Assembly: GCA_010645155.1 (NCBI GenBank)
Contig: CM021319.1
Coordinates: 1,678,494 to 1,742,493 of the forward strand
Source of the DNA: Tigriopus japonicus
Lineage: Eukaryota; Arthropoda; Copepoda; Harpacticoida; Harpacticidae
Length of the DNA: 64,000 nt
Direction: 5' to 3'
This document shows, in pieces, positions 13,801 through 23,400 of this stretch; positions within the stretch are counted from its first letter, which is position 1, and every line of letters begins with the position of its first letter. Both the position numbers and the translations under genes were made by a program. The notes under the pieces were generated by a model that was given only the letters and a program-made list of their open reading frames with translations, made no database searches and was not told the DNA's origin.

Positions 13801-15314
13801 GGACCTGTCAACGAGGAATTTTAAATCACGCATCATCCTTCATAACCGCGTGGGGAGAAAGCGAAAACAAACTTGAAAACCGGGATCATTTGCATTTTTG
13901 CTCTCATTTTAGGAATCCGCAATTCTGCATCCACAGCCCTTCATAAGCAAAAAACGCTTTTTTCAGATAGCTCTAGCAGCAATTTCTCTCAAGAACATAA
14001 CACGTGCAAAGTTTTGGCCAGCCGAGCTCAGAGACTATTTTTTCCAGTTACTGCATATTACGAACTATCGCAATTTTAAGTAGGCACTCGGCAATTCGGC
14101 ATGGAAACGATGTCTTCGAGTACTACCAAGAGGCAGTTCGTTTATGGCCTTTGGGGTTGCCGAGAGTTGTCTAGCACTTTTTCGCGGACAAAATCCACCG
14201 CTGTACATTTGAAGTAAGATGGAAAACATGTTATCCCTTATCGCTTGTTTGGTTTGGAATGATTATGCAAAAGCATACGGTCGGTCGGCAAAAGCCTCAA
14301 CCAAAGACACACATTCTTTGGATGTCCAGACGAGAACTGATAACAATAACAAAAGAGAACGGAAATTGACGAAGACTGAGAGAGGTTCCAGGCCAGAAAC
14401 GGAGGATCAGTCTAATCTACATTTACGAAGAAGCCTTGAATGAGAACATGAACGATTGGAAAACTGTCCTGTGCCTAGATTTATGGAAATGAAGCCTTTT
14501 ACATGTGCATAAGCCAGACTAATTACGCTCTCTTCTATAGTTGTCACACTATCACAATCAAGAATAAGAACCTGTCTTTGCATACCTGTGATCGCAGGAC
14601 AATGCTGAACGTATATATAACACGATAGCGACAGAAATACAGAGTAAAAGGCTCAATTACTTGTCATTCAATAGGAACAAACATACGACATAACCTTGGC
14701 ACATTTATTGCCAACAGAGATCAAGGATTGACTAAGACACTCTTGCGACTTCCTGAAGATAAATGAGGGCGCAACCATGATAACTCATCTGAATATCTGC
14801 GGTTAGATGCCATCGAACACGATCACATTCTCATCGACTTTTGGTAACTTTTAAGCAACTTTGCTGGGGCTCTTTGTCTCCAGACTAAACCAAGTCAAGC
14901 TCAGCTATTGCGTACAAATCGTTATTGGAGTCGACATTATTGATTTTATAGAGTTCAGCGTCCCTCAGTGAGTGAAAACCTTGCTGCGCCCTTGAAGCAG
15001 TGGCGCGTTTTACTAAAAAAAATTTCTATTGACTTGGAAAAAATACCTTTGAGTATACGCCCATCAGATTCAACAGATAATCTACAATATGCATTGCAAA
15101 TTGACATAAAAACCACAATTACTGTTTAAGTGAAAAAGTGCAAGTCATCTTAATGATGTTATTAATTTTTTTTCCTCGAAATACGATGGAACGTCTTGGA
15201 CTCTTCAATGCGTCACTAGTAACAACTCCTACATAAGGTATATAAGATTAACTAGTGAGTTGTAAAATGTGGTTGGTTGTGGGGGTAAAAAAGTCATATG
15301 AGAGATCATAATTA

Positions 15315-15332
15315 CCATCATCATCATCATCG
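15315..15332. repeat. (CAT)n microsatellite
   Basis: Short CAT repeat just before the orphan minus-strand frame at 15369-15911. Confidence 0.7.
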
Positions 15333-15368
15333 TTATTCACATAATGAAGCAATGAACTTGTAGCTCTT

Positions 15369-15911
15369 TCATTCACTTCTTAGGCATTTTTCCAAGGCCA
15401 ATACTAAAGCTTGAAGGGTGGGTGACAAACACATTTTGAGATCTTTTGTCCTCAATGGCCAAGAAAAACACTTAACTGTGGTTTGAAACGAATGTTTGGA
15501 AGCGGCCATTGCAGAAGGGGCATTTTTCAATTCTGACCTTGAGGGTTCTTCGCCAAATTGTATGTGCAAGAATGGCTGAATGATGCATTTTGGCACAAAC
15601 ACGGAATCAGATCTCGTTGTGGGTAAACTCCGAAGCATAGTTTCTCTGTGATGCTTAATCACTGTCACTGTTCGAAGAAAATTATTCTGATCTGCACAAA
15701 AAACGAATATCTGAATATCTACGTACAGTTTTTTTTTTCCAGACATGTCGGAAGTATTTTTACGACAATCGGCTTGGACTCTATTCAGCAAAATGGGTAA
15801 CTCCCCTTTCCAGAGCAAATACAAAGTCCAAAGCGCCTGGTTTATTGGGTTTGAGTAGTATGTAATGGCACTGTGGGCCCTAACGCACGGGCATTTTGAA
15901 CTACATATCAA
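15369..15911 (-). other. Orphan 180-codon open frame, possible degenerate repeat-borne ORF
   Basis: The longest single open frame in the first 28 kb. It opens at TTG rather than ATG; the first Met is about 55 codons in. I recognise no domain. Its 5' end contains a 26-bp sequence (15858-15883) that recurs in inverted orientation, one base different, at 20381-20406 beside a fold-back element. This suggests that at least that end is repeat DNA. The frame could be a relic of a mobile-element ORF, an internal exon, or chance. No splice sites, promoter or polyadenylation signal were assigned. Confidence 0.2.
15858..15883 (-). repeat. Short dispersed repeat, copy 1 (inverted partner at 20381-20406)
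   Basis: 26 bp matching the reverse complement of 20381-20406 with a single C/T difference. Core is TGTGGGCCCTAA on the plus strand here. The match ends sharply on both sides. Confidence 0.65.
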
Positions 15912-16168
15912 TATTCCAAAATCAGAGAAAAAATATTTCCTCGGCTATATCCAGTGCTCGAAAGTGACCAAAAATAACAAAAAAATATAAAATTTCTATG
16001 AATTTTTGGGAAATAGATTCTGCATTGGTCGGAAATCTTACTACATTTGAACTTGCCATGTTAAGTACCCCGCCTACCAGATTATAGGCATACAGTACAA
16101 AGACTTAAAAAAAACTCGGTACATGCAATATTTCAAACTTATAAATAATGGTTATTTTTAGCCTTAGA

Positions 16169-16337
16169 AATATCCTCAGCAGAAATGTTTGTTTGATGTT
16201 GGATGTGCTTCCGGTTTGTGTTCTCTTTCGGAAGAAACTTTTAGTTTTATTTAATCACTTAAATCGTCAATCACTGGTACCCTAGTAAAAAATGGACTAA
16301 TCAAACTCAAACATCCTGATAGATAAATAAAAAACTG
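16169..16337 (+). repeat. 169-bp duplicate, left of assembly gap
   Basis: Sequence immediately left of the N run. It is repeated directly at 16426-16594, immediately right of the N run, with one visible substitution (TTTAATCAC here, TTTTATCAC there). Both copies end or begin exactly at the gap edges, which points to an unmerged assembly overlap rather than a biological repeat. Confidence 0.9.
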
Positions 16338-16425
16338 NNNNNNNNNNNNNNNNNNNNNNNNNNNNNNNNNNNNNNNNNNNNNNNNNNNNNNNNNNNNNNN
16401 NNNNNNNNNNNNNNNNNNNNNNNNN
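16338..16425. other. Assembly gap (88 N)
   Basis: Run of 88 undetermined bases, flanked on both sides by the same 169-bp sequence. The gap is probably false or negative-sized. Confidence 0.99.
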
Positions 16426-16594
16426 AATATCCTCAGCAGAAATGTTTGTTTGATGTTGGATGTGCTTCCGGTTTGTGTTCTCTTTCGGAAGAAACTTTTA
16501 GTTTTATTTTATCACTTAAATCGTCAATCACTGGTACCCTAGTAAAAAATGGACTAATCAAACTCAAACATCCTGATAGATAAATAAAAAACTG
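16426..16594 (+). repeat. 169-bp duplicate, right of assembly gap
   Basis: Second copy of 16169-16337; see that entry. The flanking sequence continues into AT-rich DNA with no gene recognised up to 18.7 kb. Confidence 0.9.
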
Positions 16595-18413
16595 ATAAAT
16601 AGTTCTCTTAGAACTCTTGGATCAGAAACAAACATCATTACCGCATGTGAATGTGTAAATTTCCAAATCAACTAGAAACAAATCTCTTCCGATAATGCCA
16701 AAGCTTAAAAATTCTGAAATTGTCTGTTTGAGACTAGTCTTTGTTTAATTAGTGAAAATTTGGAAGTGTTTATCCACTTACATTATTTTGAACATCTAGT
16801 GGCCATTTGAAGGATTTTTTTGTGTGTTTTAGTGAAACAATGTATATTAAAAACGATTCAAAAAGAACATCATATACTTGAAAAAATTGAAATCGGCTAC
16901 AATTTGAATACATAATTGGAGAAGCTAAGATATCCAAGAGGCAAGAAATGTTATCCTAAACTATATGAAAAGTATAATAATCAAAGTGGAGACGTCAGAA
17001 AAGATAGAAAAAGACAAAAATATTAGTGAAAAATGTGAAAAATATTTAAAAAAGGGCTCTAAATTACGATAGAATGGTCGCGGGTGGGATAATAATATAG
17101 ATGCAAAATTTTAGTTAAAAATATTGTTTTAGTTCCCTGCTCATAAAAAAAATCTTTACCAAAACTACCTTTCGACACAAATTTTGCATTTTGATTATAT
17201 TATGAAATTTGTCCGATTCTGTCCTTATTTATTTTGGATTTTGTCCGAATCCAATCAGAAACACCTGGTCGCCCTGTTGTTCACACTGCCCCAAAAACCT
17301 GCGTCAGCTGAGGGTCAGTGGCGTCTAGGGACGCTGTATTGTTGCGAGTGTTGCCACTTTTTGCTCGGAAGTGTAGTTGCTGGTAAAAAAGGCGGGTTTT
17401 TACTTGTTATACACTTTTTGAACAAAGACCTGAACGAGGATCAACATGGCAACACTCGAACTAAATTGAGTTCGATTGGTAGTTATAAAAATGGATTTTT
17501 AGTTGGCAGTGCTGCCATATTTTACTTGGAGATTAGGTGTCTTGCCCTTTGAAAAGTTTAGCAGTGATAATGTTTTTGACCATTAAGGACCAAAATGGCA
17601 AAAGTATGGCATAATACGACCTCGAAATCAGTCAATCCTTTCTTCCAGTCTGGCCAATTTTAGCTCTTTAGTGCTAAACTTAGCTCTTTTTCCTGATATT
17701 TTGGAAATTTAGCTCTTTTGGCTCTTTTAGTTCCTTTTGAAATATTTGCCATTTTTTAGCTCTTTTACTGAGAATTTTAGGGAGTTTCGGCGCCTTTTCA
17801 CAATTTTCCAAGTTGCCAGATTTTCTACCCAACAAAATGTTGCTTGTTCAAAAATGTTTTTTTTTCTTTTTACAAATACGTAGGATTTTCAGGAGAATCA
17901 ACTCCAAACCATGCCTCCTCATGCTAAAGCAAAAAAATAGCACCTTTTGGCTAGTCATTCACAATCTCCATTAATGTGCTGGTACCGACTAAAACATCAC
18001 TTACTCTCTCTTTGCTACAAACTATTCTAGTCACACTGGCAAAAAGTTCATTTGATCAAGTTGAAATTGAGCATGCGAGCTTTTAATTACGAGACAAATG
18101 GTGGGTTGAATTAGATTTTCTCTGGTCGGCCCAGAAAAAAAGGCTTTTGTCTTTAACCGTGGTATAAAGGTCTTTCAAAATTCATACTCTATCTGTAACA
18201 TGCAAAAAGCCAACATCACTTCACAGAATAACCTTATTTTGTGTGTTTTTTAAGGAAGTAAAAAAAATCTCTAAAAAAGTCATGTCTTGAAAGACACTGC
18301 CAATTACGTAAGGTCCAAAAGTCTGATAATATTACTGTTTTGGGCCATTTAATATTTAGTTTTTTTAGCTCTTTTTCAAACAAAATTTCAAACAATTTCA
18401 AACAAAAAAGCTC
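16595..18413. other. AT-rich intergenic DNA with recurrent TTAGCTCTTTT motif
   Basis: No gene recognised. Between about 17640 and 17790 the motif TTAGCTCTTTT recurs irregularly, and again at 18360-18490. A 13-bp inverted pair (CGAGTGTTGCCAC at 17345-17357 and its complement near 17447-17459) brackets part of a TTG-opened 122-codon frame that I do not regard as a gene. Confidence 0.45.
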
Positions 18414-18479
18414 TTTTAGCTCCAAAATTTGCCTTGAAACTAAGGCTTTTAGCTCCAAAATTTGCCTTGAAACTAAGGC
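18414..18479 (+). repeat. Two tandem copies of a 33-bp unit
   Basis: Two identical 33-bp copies beginning TTTTAGCTCCAAAATTTG, followed by the start of a third. This extends the TTAGCTC motif scattered over the preceding 800 bp. Confidence 0.85.
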
Positions 18480-18728
18480 TTTTAGCTCTTTTTGATCTTC
18501 AACAGTTGATCACGCTGCTTTCTTCCCCGTGTTCACGAGTTCACAGTACTGATGCGGCCAAGTGTTGCCACATTTGCCCTTGTTTAGTTTTTTGGTCAAA
18601 AACTGCCACGCAAGTAGACTTCCATAAAATAACGAGAGACATAAACTGTGGGTAAAAAACGGCGACACTTTTTATTTGGTCGCATCACTAGTTCACAGCT
18701 TCATCATCTCGCTGATCTCTCCACGACG

Positions 18729-19199
18729 ATGGCAAATAATATCCTGAGAGGGGAAAATTGGGTCGATTTTGATATCACGTGAGTCAATTATTTATAAATT
18801 CTTAATGCGTTGAACTCAGAGAATTTTTGTTTCAGGGCTTATGCCACCAAAACAGGCACCATAAGTTGGTCTGAGATGACCGTGGTAGCCGTGGAAATTC
18901 AACGACGTGCAATCGATGAAATTGGCCAGCTCCGCCGGAACACCCCTCAAATGGCTTCCACGTCCACGGCGACGGCTTCCACGTCAACGTCGACGGCTTC
19001 CACGTCCACGGCGACGGCTTCCACGACGACAGCTTTGACTTTAACAATGATGAAGGAGTTTCTTGAAAACTGCTCGGACGAGGACTTAGTCGATAATCCA
19101 GACTTCCATGATCTCGCCCAATATGTGACGGCGAGAATGATTCAGTTCCTTCGCGACGGAACTTCCAAGAAGAGGAAAAATGACGAGATCGAAGAATAA
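18729..19199 (+). CDS. Two-exon gene for a 137-residue Ser/Thr/Ala-repeat protein, family unknown
   Basis: Exon 1 is 18729-18778 (ATG, 16 codons plus two bases). The intron 18779-18835 (57 bp) has a GTGAGT donor and a TTTCAG acceptor. Exon 2 is 18836-19199, ending in TAA. Joined, this gives 414 nt in one frame. The protein has an N-terminal segment rich in acidic and aromatic residues (about 1-60), a low-complexity Ser/Thr/Ala tract (about 65-92) encoded by tandem GGCTTCCACGTCCACGGCGAC-like units (21-bp class, shown here only as a class), an acidic helix-like segment, and a basic KKRK cluster near the C-terminus that could be a nuclear signal. No known domain is recognised. An AATAAA lies 75 bp after the stop. 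The splice consensus, the frame joining and the poly(A) signal together argue for a real gene. Function unknown. Confidence 0.65.
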
Positions 19200-19273
19200 G
19201 TTTGTTAACATCTGAAAACTCACGGTATTCGATACTCACATATTTTTTCTTGTTTTCTGTCAACCTCTGCGGC

Positions 19274-19279
19274 AATAAA
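19274..19279 (+). terminator. Polyadenylation signal AATAAA for the gene at 18729
   Basis: Canonical AATAAA located 75 bp downstream of the stop codon of the two-exon gene. Confidence 0.6.
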
Positions 19280-19835
19280 GAATCAGAATCGTGTTCTCCA
19301 AATTTCGGGTGTTTTAGGTTCTTTTTTCTCATGCCATGACCAGGATAAACATGTATGTGACGGTACTACTACAGCCATTATGACATGTCCATAGTTAGTG
19401 GTCCCTACATATTGTAGTCCACTAAGTTTGATTGAACTAATCACAACTTAAATAACCAAGTCTGCTTGAAGCAGAAGAGACTTGAAGAGGCTATTTTCAA
19501 AGTCTGCTTGAAACAGACATATGAAATGAACTTCTCGCCTAAAATAAGCCTCATTGTAAAATATACTGCATATATCTTATACCAAATTTACCTTTAATAC
19601 CAATACAATCAATGTGGTGGGAGAATATGTAACAGAATGTATTAGATTTACTATGCGTACTGTATGATTTTCATTGGAAATAAATAGATTTGAGAGATGG
19701 AACATATTAAATGAGTCTTATTTATGTTGGATGAGTTTGATTAAAATTGAGGTGAGATGTGATTAGTTAATTTGATGGAAAAATGTAAAGAGATGTGCTT
19801 TAATGGGGTTAGGAAGTGTAGGGGTTTTGGTGCGC

Positions 19836-20358
19836 GGTAAATAGGTCACAAGGTAAAAAGGTCACGGTAAATAGGTCACAAGGTAAAAAGGTCACGGTAA
19901 ATAGGTCACAAGGTAAAAAGGTCACAGTAAAAAGGTCACAGACCCGCGCAGCTCCTGAGGTAGGCAAGGGGGTAAACCCAGGGACCCTGGGATCTTCCTA
20001 AGTTGAAGATTGTCCAACGGAACCCCAAGATTAACTTGGGGAACACAAATATGCTAGGGCAAAGGTTTCATAAGTCAACAGGAAGTCATCCCACCGTTTT
20101 TAGAACCTTGGTCACAACCTGCCCCGGATCTGGCAGACCTTGGAGGGTGTTGGCTTACCCCTATGAAGTCAAAAGTACTCCCATTTTTCGAGATTTGCCC
20201 ATGAGCTTTAGAGATATTCTGGATGGAACATATTTCCATGGTAATGATTTTCACTGTAATCATTTTACCGTGTGACCTTTTTACCATGACCGTTTTACCC
20301 TGGGACTTTGTTACTGTGACCTTTTTTCCTCGTGAACTGTTTACTGTGACCTATTTAC
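19836..20358. mobile_element. Fold-back element with GGTCAC-type subrepeat arms (about 520 bp)
   Basis: The left end (19836-19940) is an array of alternating 15-bp units GGTAAATAGGTCACA and AGGTAAAAAGGTCAC, three rounds plus partial copies. The right end (about 20267-20358) carries the same units in inverted orientation, more diverged (GTGACCTTTTTACC, GTGACCTATTTAC). The middle has no convincing gene; a 90-codon frame at 20003-20275 runs into the right arm. A possible flanking duplication is GGGGTTTTGG at 19821-19830 against GGGGTTTTAG at 20375-20384, not adjacent to the arms. The architecture resembles a Foldback-type or MITE-like non-autonomous element; I cannot assign a superfamily. Confidence 0.7.
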
Positions 20359-20380
20359 TTTTTTAACTACAATTGGGGTT

Positions 20381-20406
20381 TTAGGGCCCACAATGCCATT
20401 ACATAC
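20381..20406 (+). repeat. Short dispersed repeat, copy 2
   Basis: Inverted partner of 15858-15883 with one mismatch over 26 bp, starting TTAGGGCCCACAATGCC. It lies about 20 bp beyond the right arm of the fold-back element. Confidence 0.65.
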
Positions 20407-23400
20407 AACTGGTTTGTGACCAAAAAAGGACAGTGAAAGAAGAACACTCTACTTGGACTAATTGTATTATTTATGGAGGTAATCTGATTCAGATCCAGTC
20501 CAAGACGTCAACATGAAACTAGTGGAACTGACATTGCTTTTACAAAAAGGGTTGAGAGAAGGCCTTGGTTGAGGAGAAGAAGCTCTTGTTGAAACCACAA
20601 AATGTGTCAGGTGTGGAAGAAAGAGGCCCGGGTAGAAATCATTTCTGGTCGAATCATTATCGAATCATTGACGAGCGAGAAACTCGGGAGAACGATTTAT
20701 CCAACGTGGCTCGACGATAAGCGATAAAACGGCTTGTTGGGAACTTCACGTCGTTTTCATTACTGGATCCTGTCCAGAGACATGAAAACTGTACCCTCTT
20801 TCAAGACAATTGGTTTTATTTATTCCATCCACACAAGGGCTCTATGACGAGTTCAACCCACGGAGGAAAAAATAATGAGAACAGGTTGGGAAGTAATAAA
20901 ACGGGTAGCACTTCCGTCCACTGAACAAAGTCCATTTGGGAAACTATTATCTGAGCTCATGTGAAGTGTACACAAGCTCACACATTCACATGAGATGAAT
21001 AACTAATTTTGATCTGGGGTGTAGGCGGACATTCGCTTTATGAATGTCTGTCAAGACGACCTTTTTAGAGCGATGTCAGGGGTTTCGGCTATTGATCCTT
21101 TGGGAACTAAACTCACATCCACTCACACACTTGTGAGTGAATGCTGAAAAAACATCGATCACGAAACAAGTGGCCACTGCACCGTTGAATCATCCCTGAA
21201 GATGTGTCACTCACTCCAAAGTAATATTTGTTCTCTTTGGATCGAGCTAATCCCATATAGACAAACATGGACTGATTAAACAAGACGTGTCTGGAGTTTG
21301 AGTTTGAGGTCGACATGGTCAAAAAAAAAACCTGTGGTTCGAAACACGTGCGAACGAACGAGCAGGGTTGCCAAAAGTATTTTCAAAAATATAGATAATC
21401 CATCTTGCGCATACAAACAATGGAGGTAAGTTATCAGTCTCCTTAATGGTCGGTCTTTTCTAGCAACAAAGTACCACAAAAACAGAGTCTTTTGGTGGGA
21501 GATTAATGGTGTTACAGATGATGAACGTTGAATTTGGGAAGAAGATATAGCCGATGATCTATTTTCGCGCAGTCAACTTGCCCTAAAAGCCTGTTGGCAA
21601 TTTGCTAGCCAAATCGTTTTGAGTTATCTCGTGGAATCCTACCTTGAACAATGGCAATGGCCACAACCATCAGACAAAACACGTGCTTGGTTAGGAATCC
21701 CATTGTCAGGACTGAGGATCTCCACACAACACTCACACAAGCACTCTTCTTCCAACAGGAATAATATCCCGCACAGAATCAATCACTTTTGCCTACTTGT
21801 GGAAGGAAGACTCCTCGCTCCGAACTGCGGTTAGTAACAAGTGTAGCACTTTTTAACAAAAAAAGAGAACTCTTTCGTCCACAACGATGATCTTATCCCA
21901 CCAGCTGGCCAGTCACTAAATTCGATCAAACTGATTTTGGCCAATTAGCTAAACTCGAGCTTGTACTCATCAAGGCTCAACTTCAACTGAAGAAGATACA
22001 TCGCTCGACGAAACTGCATGAGAACCGTTCTTGGCCCTCTGCACAATCGGTGCGCCCTCTGTACTCGCTCTTTCTCTCCCTTACTCTATGGACCTTTTTT
22101 GGTGGCGGCCCACCGGCCGGCGAGTCCTAGGCCTCTCTGGATCCGAGGGCGTGTGTGCCCTCCTCTGCATGTCCACGCACGCCCACAATAAGTACCCACA
22201 TGGAATAGGGCGTGTTGCTTTGTTGCCTTTCTCACGTTTGGCTGGCGTTGCATGGCCATGCATGGCGTTCTATCCAGACCCGGTTTGGCCGAAAAAACCG
22301 CGCAGTTTTACCCGGTTAGTGTGCGAAAATGAGTCATGGACGTAAGTACGTAAGCTTGCAAAATAAAAGTTGGTTTCAAATTATTGACTTGGCTGACATA
22401 ACAGGTTAACGAGGGTTTGGCGGCGACCAGGAGTTTGTTCTCAGAAAATCATGCCTACGTTTCAGGTTTTTTTTATTGGATGTTTCGTTCTAATTCCTTG
22501 ACAAGGATTTCGAGACTTCGAGACTTCGAGTCTGCAGCGAGAAATCCTTGGAAACTGTCGAGTTTTTTTTTTTGACACTTGCAATTCCGGTTCGGGAGAA
22601 ATTGCATCGCTTGCTTTTAAGTTAAGAAGCTGGAAATTCCATCTTTGATGCATATCCTTGGGGTTTTTGTGCGTCAAGTTCCAATAAATTTTCTCCTTTA
22701 GAAAAATACCCGTCGCTAAATTTTCTGCCTGTCACTCAATTTTGTCGTCTAGATAATGAGTTAACTGGGCCTATTGGATATGTGTTTGTTTTGGGCCTGT
22801 GTTTACTTTGATGATTGGGTTCTCAAAGTCTAGCGGTCCAACCACTTCCAGAGTAGGAACATCACTGGCAATTGCGTGTGCTTGTGGTTCGGAAAAAAGC
22901 AAAACATCCTCTTTGAATGTGGAAGCAACTCACGCCACTCGTTTTGTTATGAAGTTTTAGTTTTGCACTTTCCAACAATCTCTGCAACCACGCAAAGATA
23001 CTTCAAAATTGGCAATGGTGCGTTATTGTTTCAACAAGTCTGAAAAATACCACCACGAACTGGTTCAGCCTCTTAAACCGAACAAAAGTCGAGCCAAGGC
23101 TGCTGGAAGTTCGGCTTAATTACTTCTTCTACAACCTAGTCATAAATTTTGAACTCAAGCATGGCAGATTGGCCACCAAATTAATCAACATGCACAGTGG
23201 AGAACCTAGGTACCAGTACTCACCTCAGCCCCTTCAACGTACCATGCAACATCTAATGAGAGTAAATGAATATATGAACAAATTCCAAGCGTCGGTGGAC
23301 GCCGTGTTATTCAACCGATGTTTAAGTTAGCCTCGTTGGACAACAACCCTCTGGTGCAACGATTAACGAGAGAAATTTATCCCTCCCACAAATTAAGCTC

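Larger units (their letters stand above)
7451..15314. other. Intergenic stretch with microsatellites, no supported gene
   Basis: No gene recognised. Contains trinucleotide tracts at 8417-8445 (AGT then AAC/AGC units) and 10811-10835 (CAT units). The longest frames (for example 11654-12064 on the minus strand) have no domain or splice context. One short ATG frame with a hydrophobic N-terminus is listed separately as a weak candidate. Confidence 0.5.

Noticed and set aside
13873..14079. Signal-peptide-like 68-codon frame
   Set aside because: The start codon is TTG, with no ATG and no acceptor that would supply one.
17184..17552. 122-codon plus-strand frame with cysteines (YCCECC)
   Set aside because: Opens at TTG, no signal peptide or splice structure, and does not fit the 11-Cys family spacing.
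18832..19332. 166-codon minus-strand frame opposite the two-exon gene
   Set aside because: Antisense of the Ser/Thr/Ala repeat; the plus-strand gene has splice sites and a poly(A) signal, the minus frame has neither.
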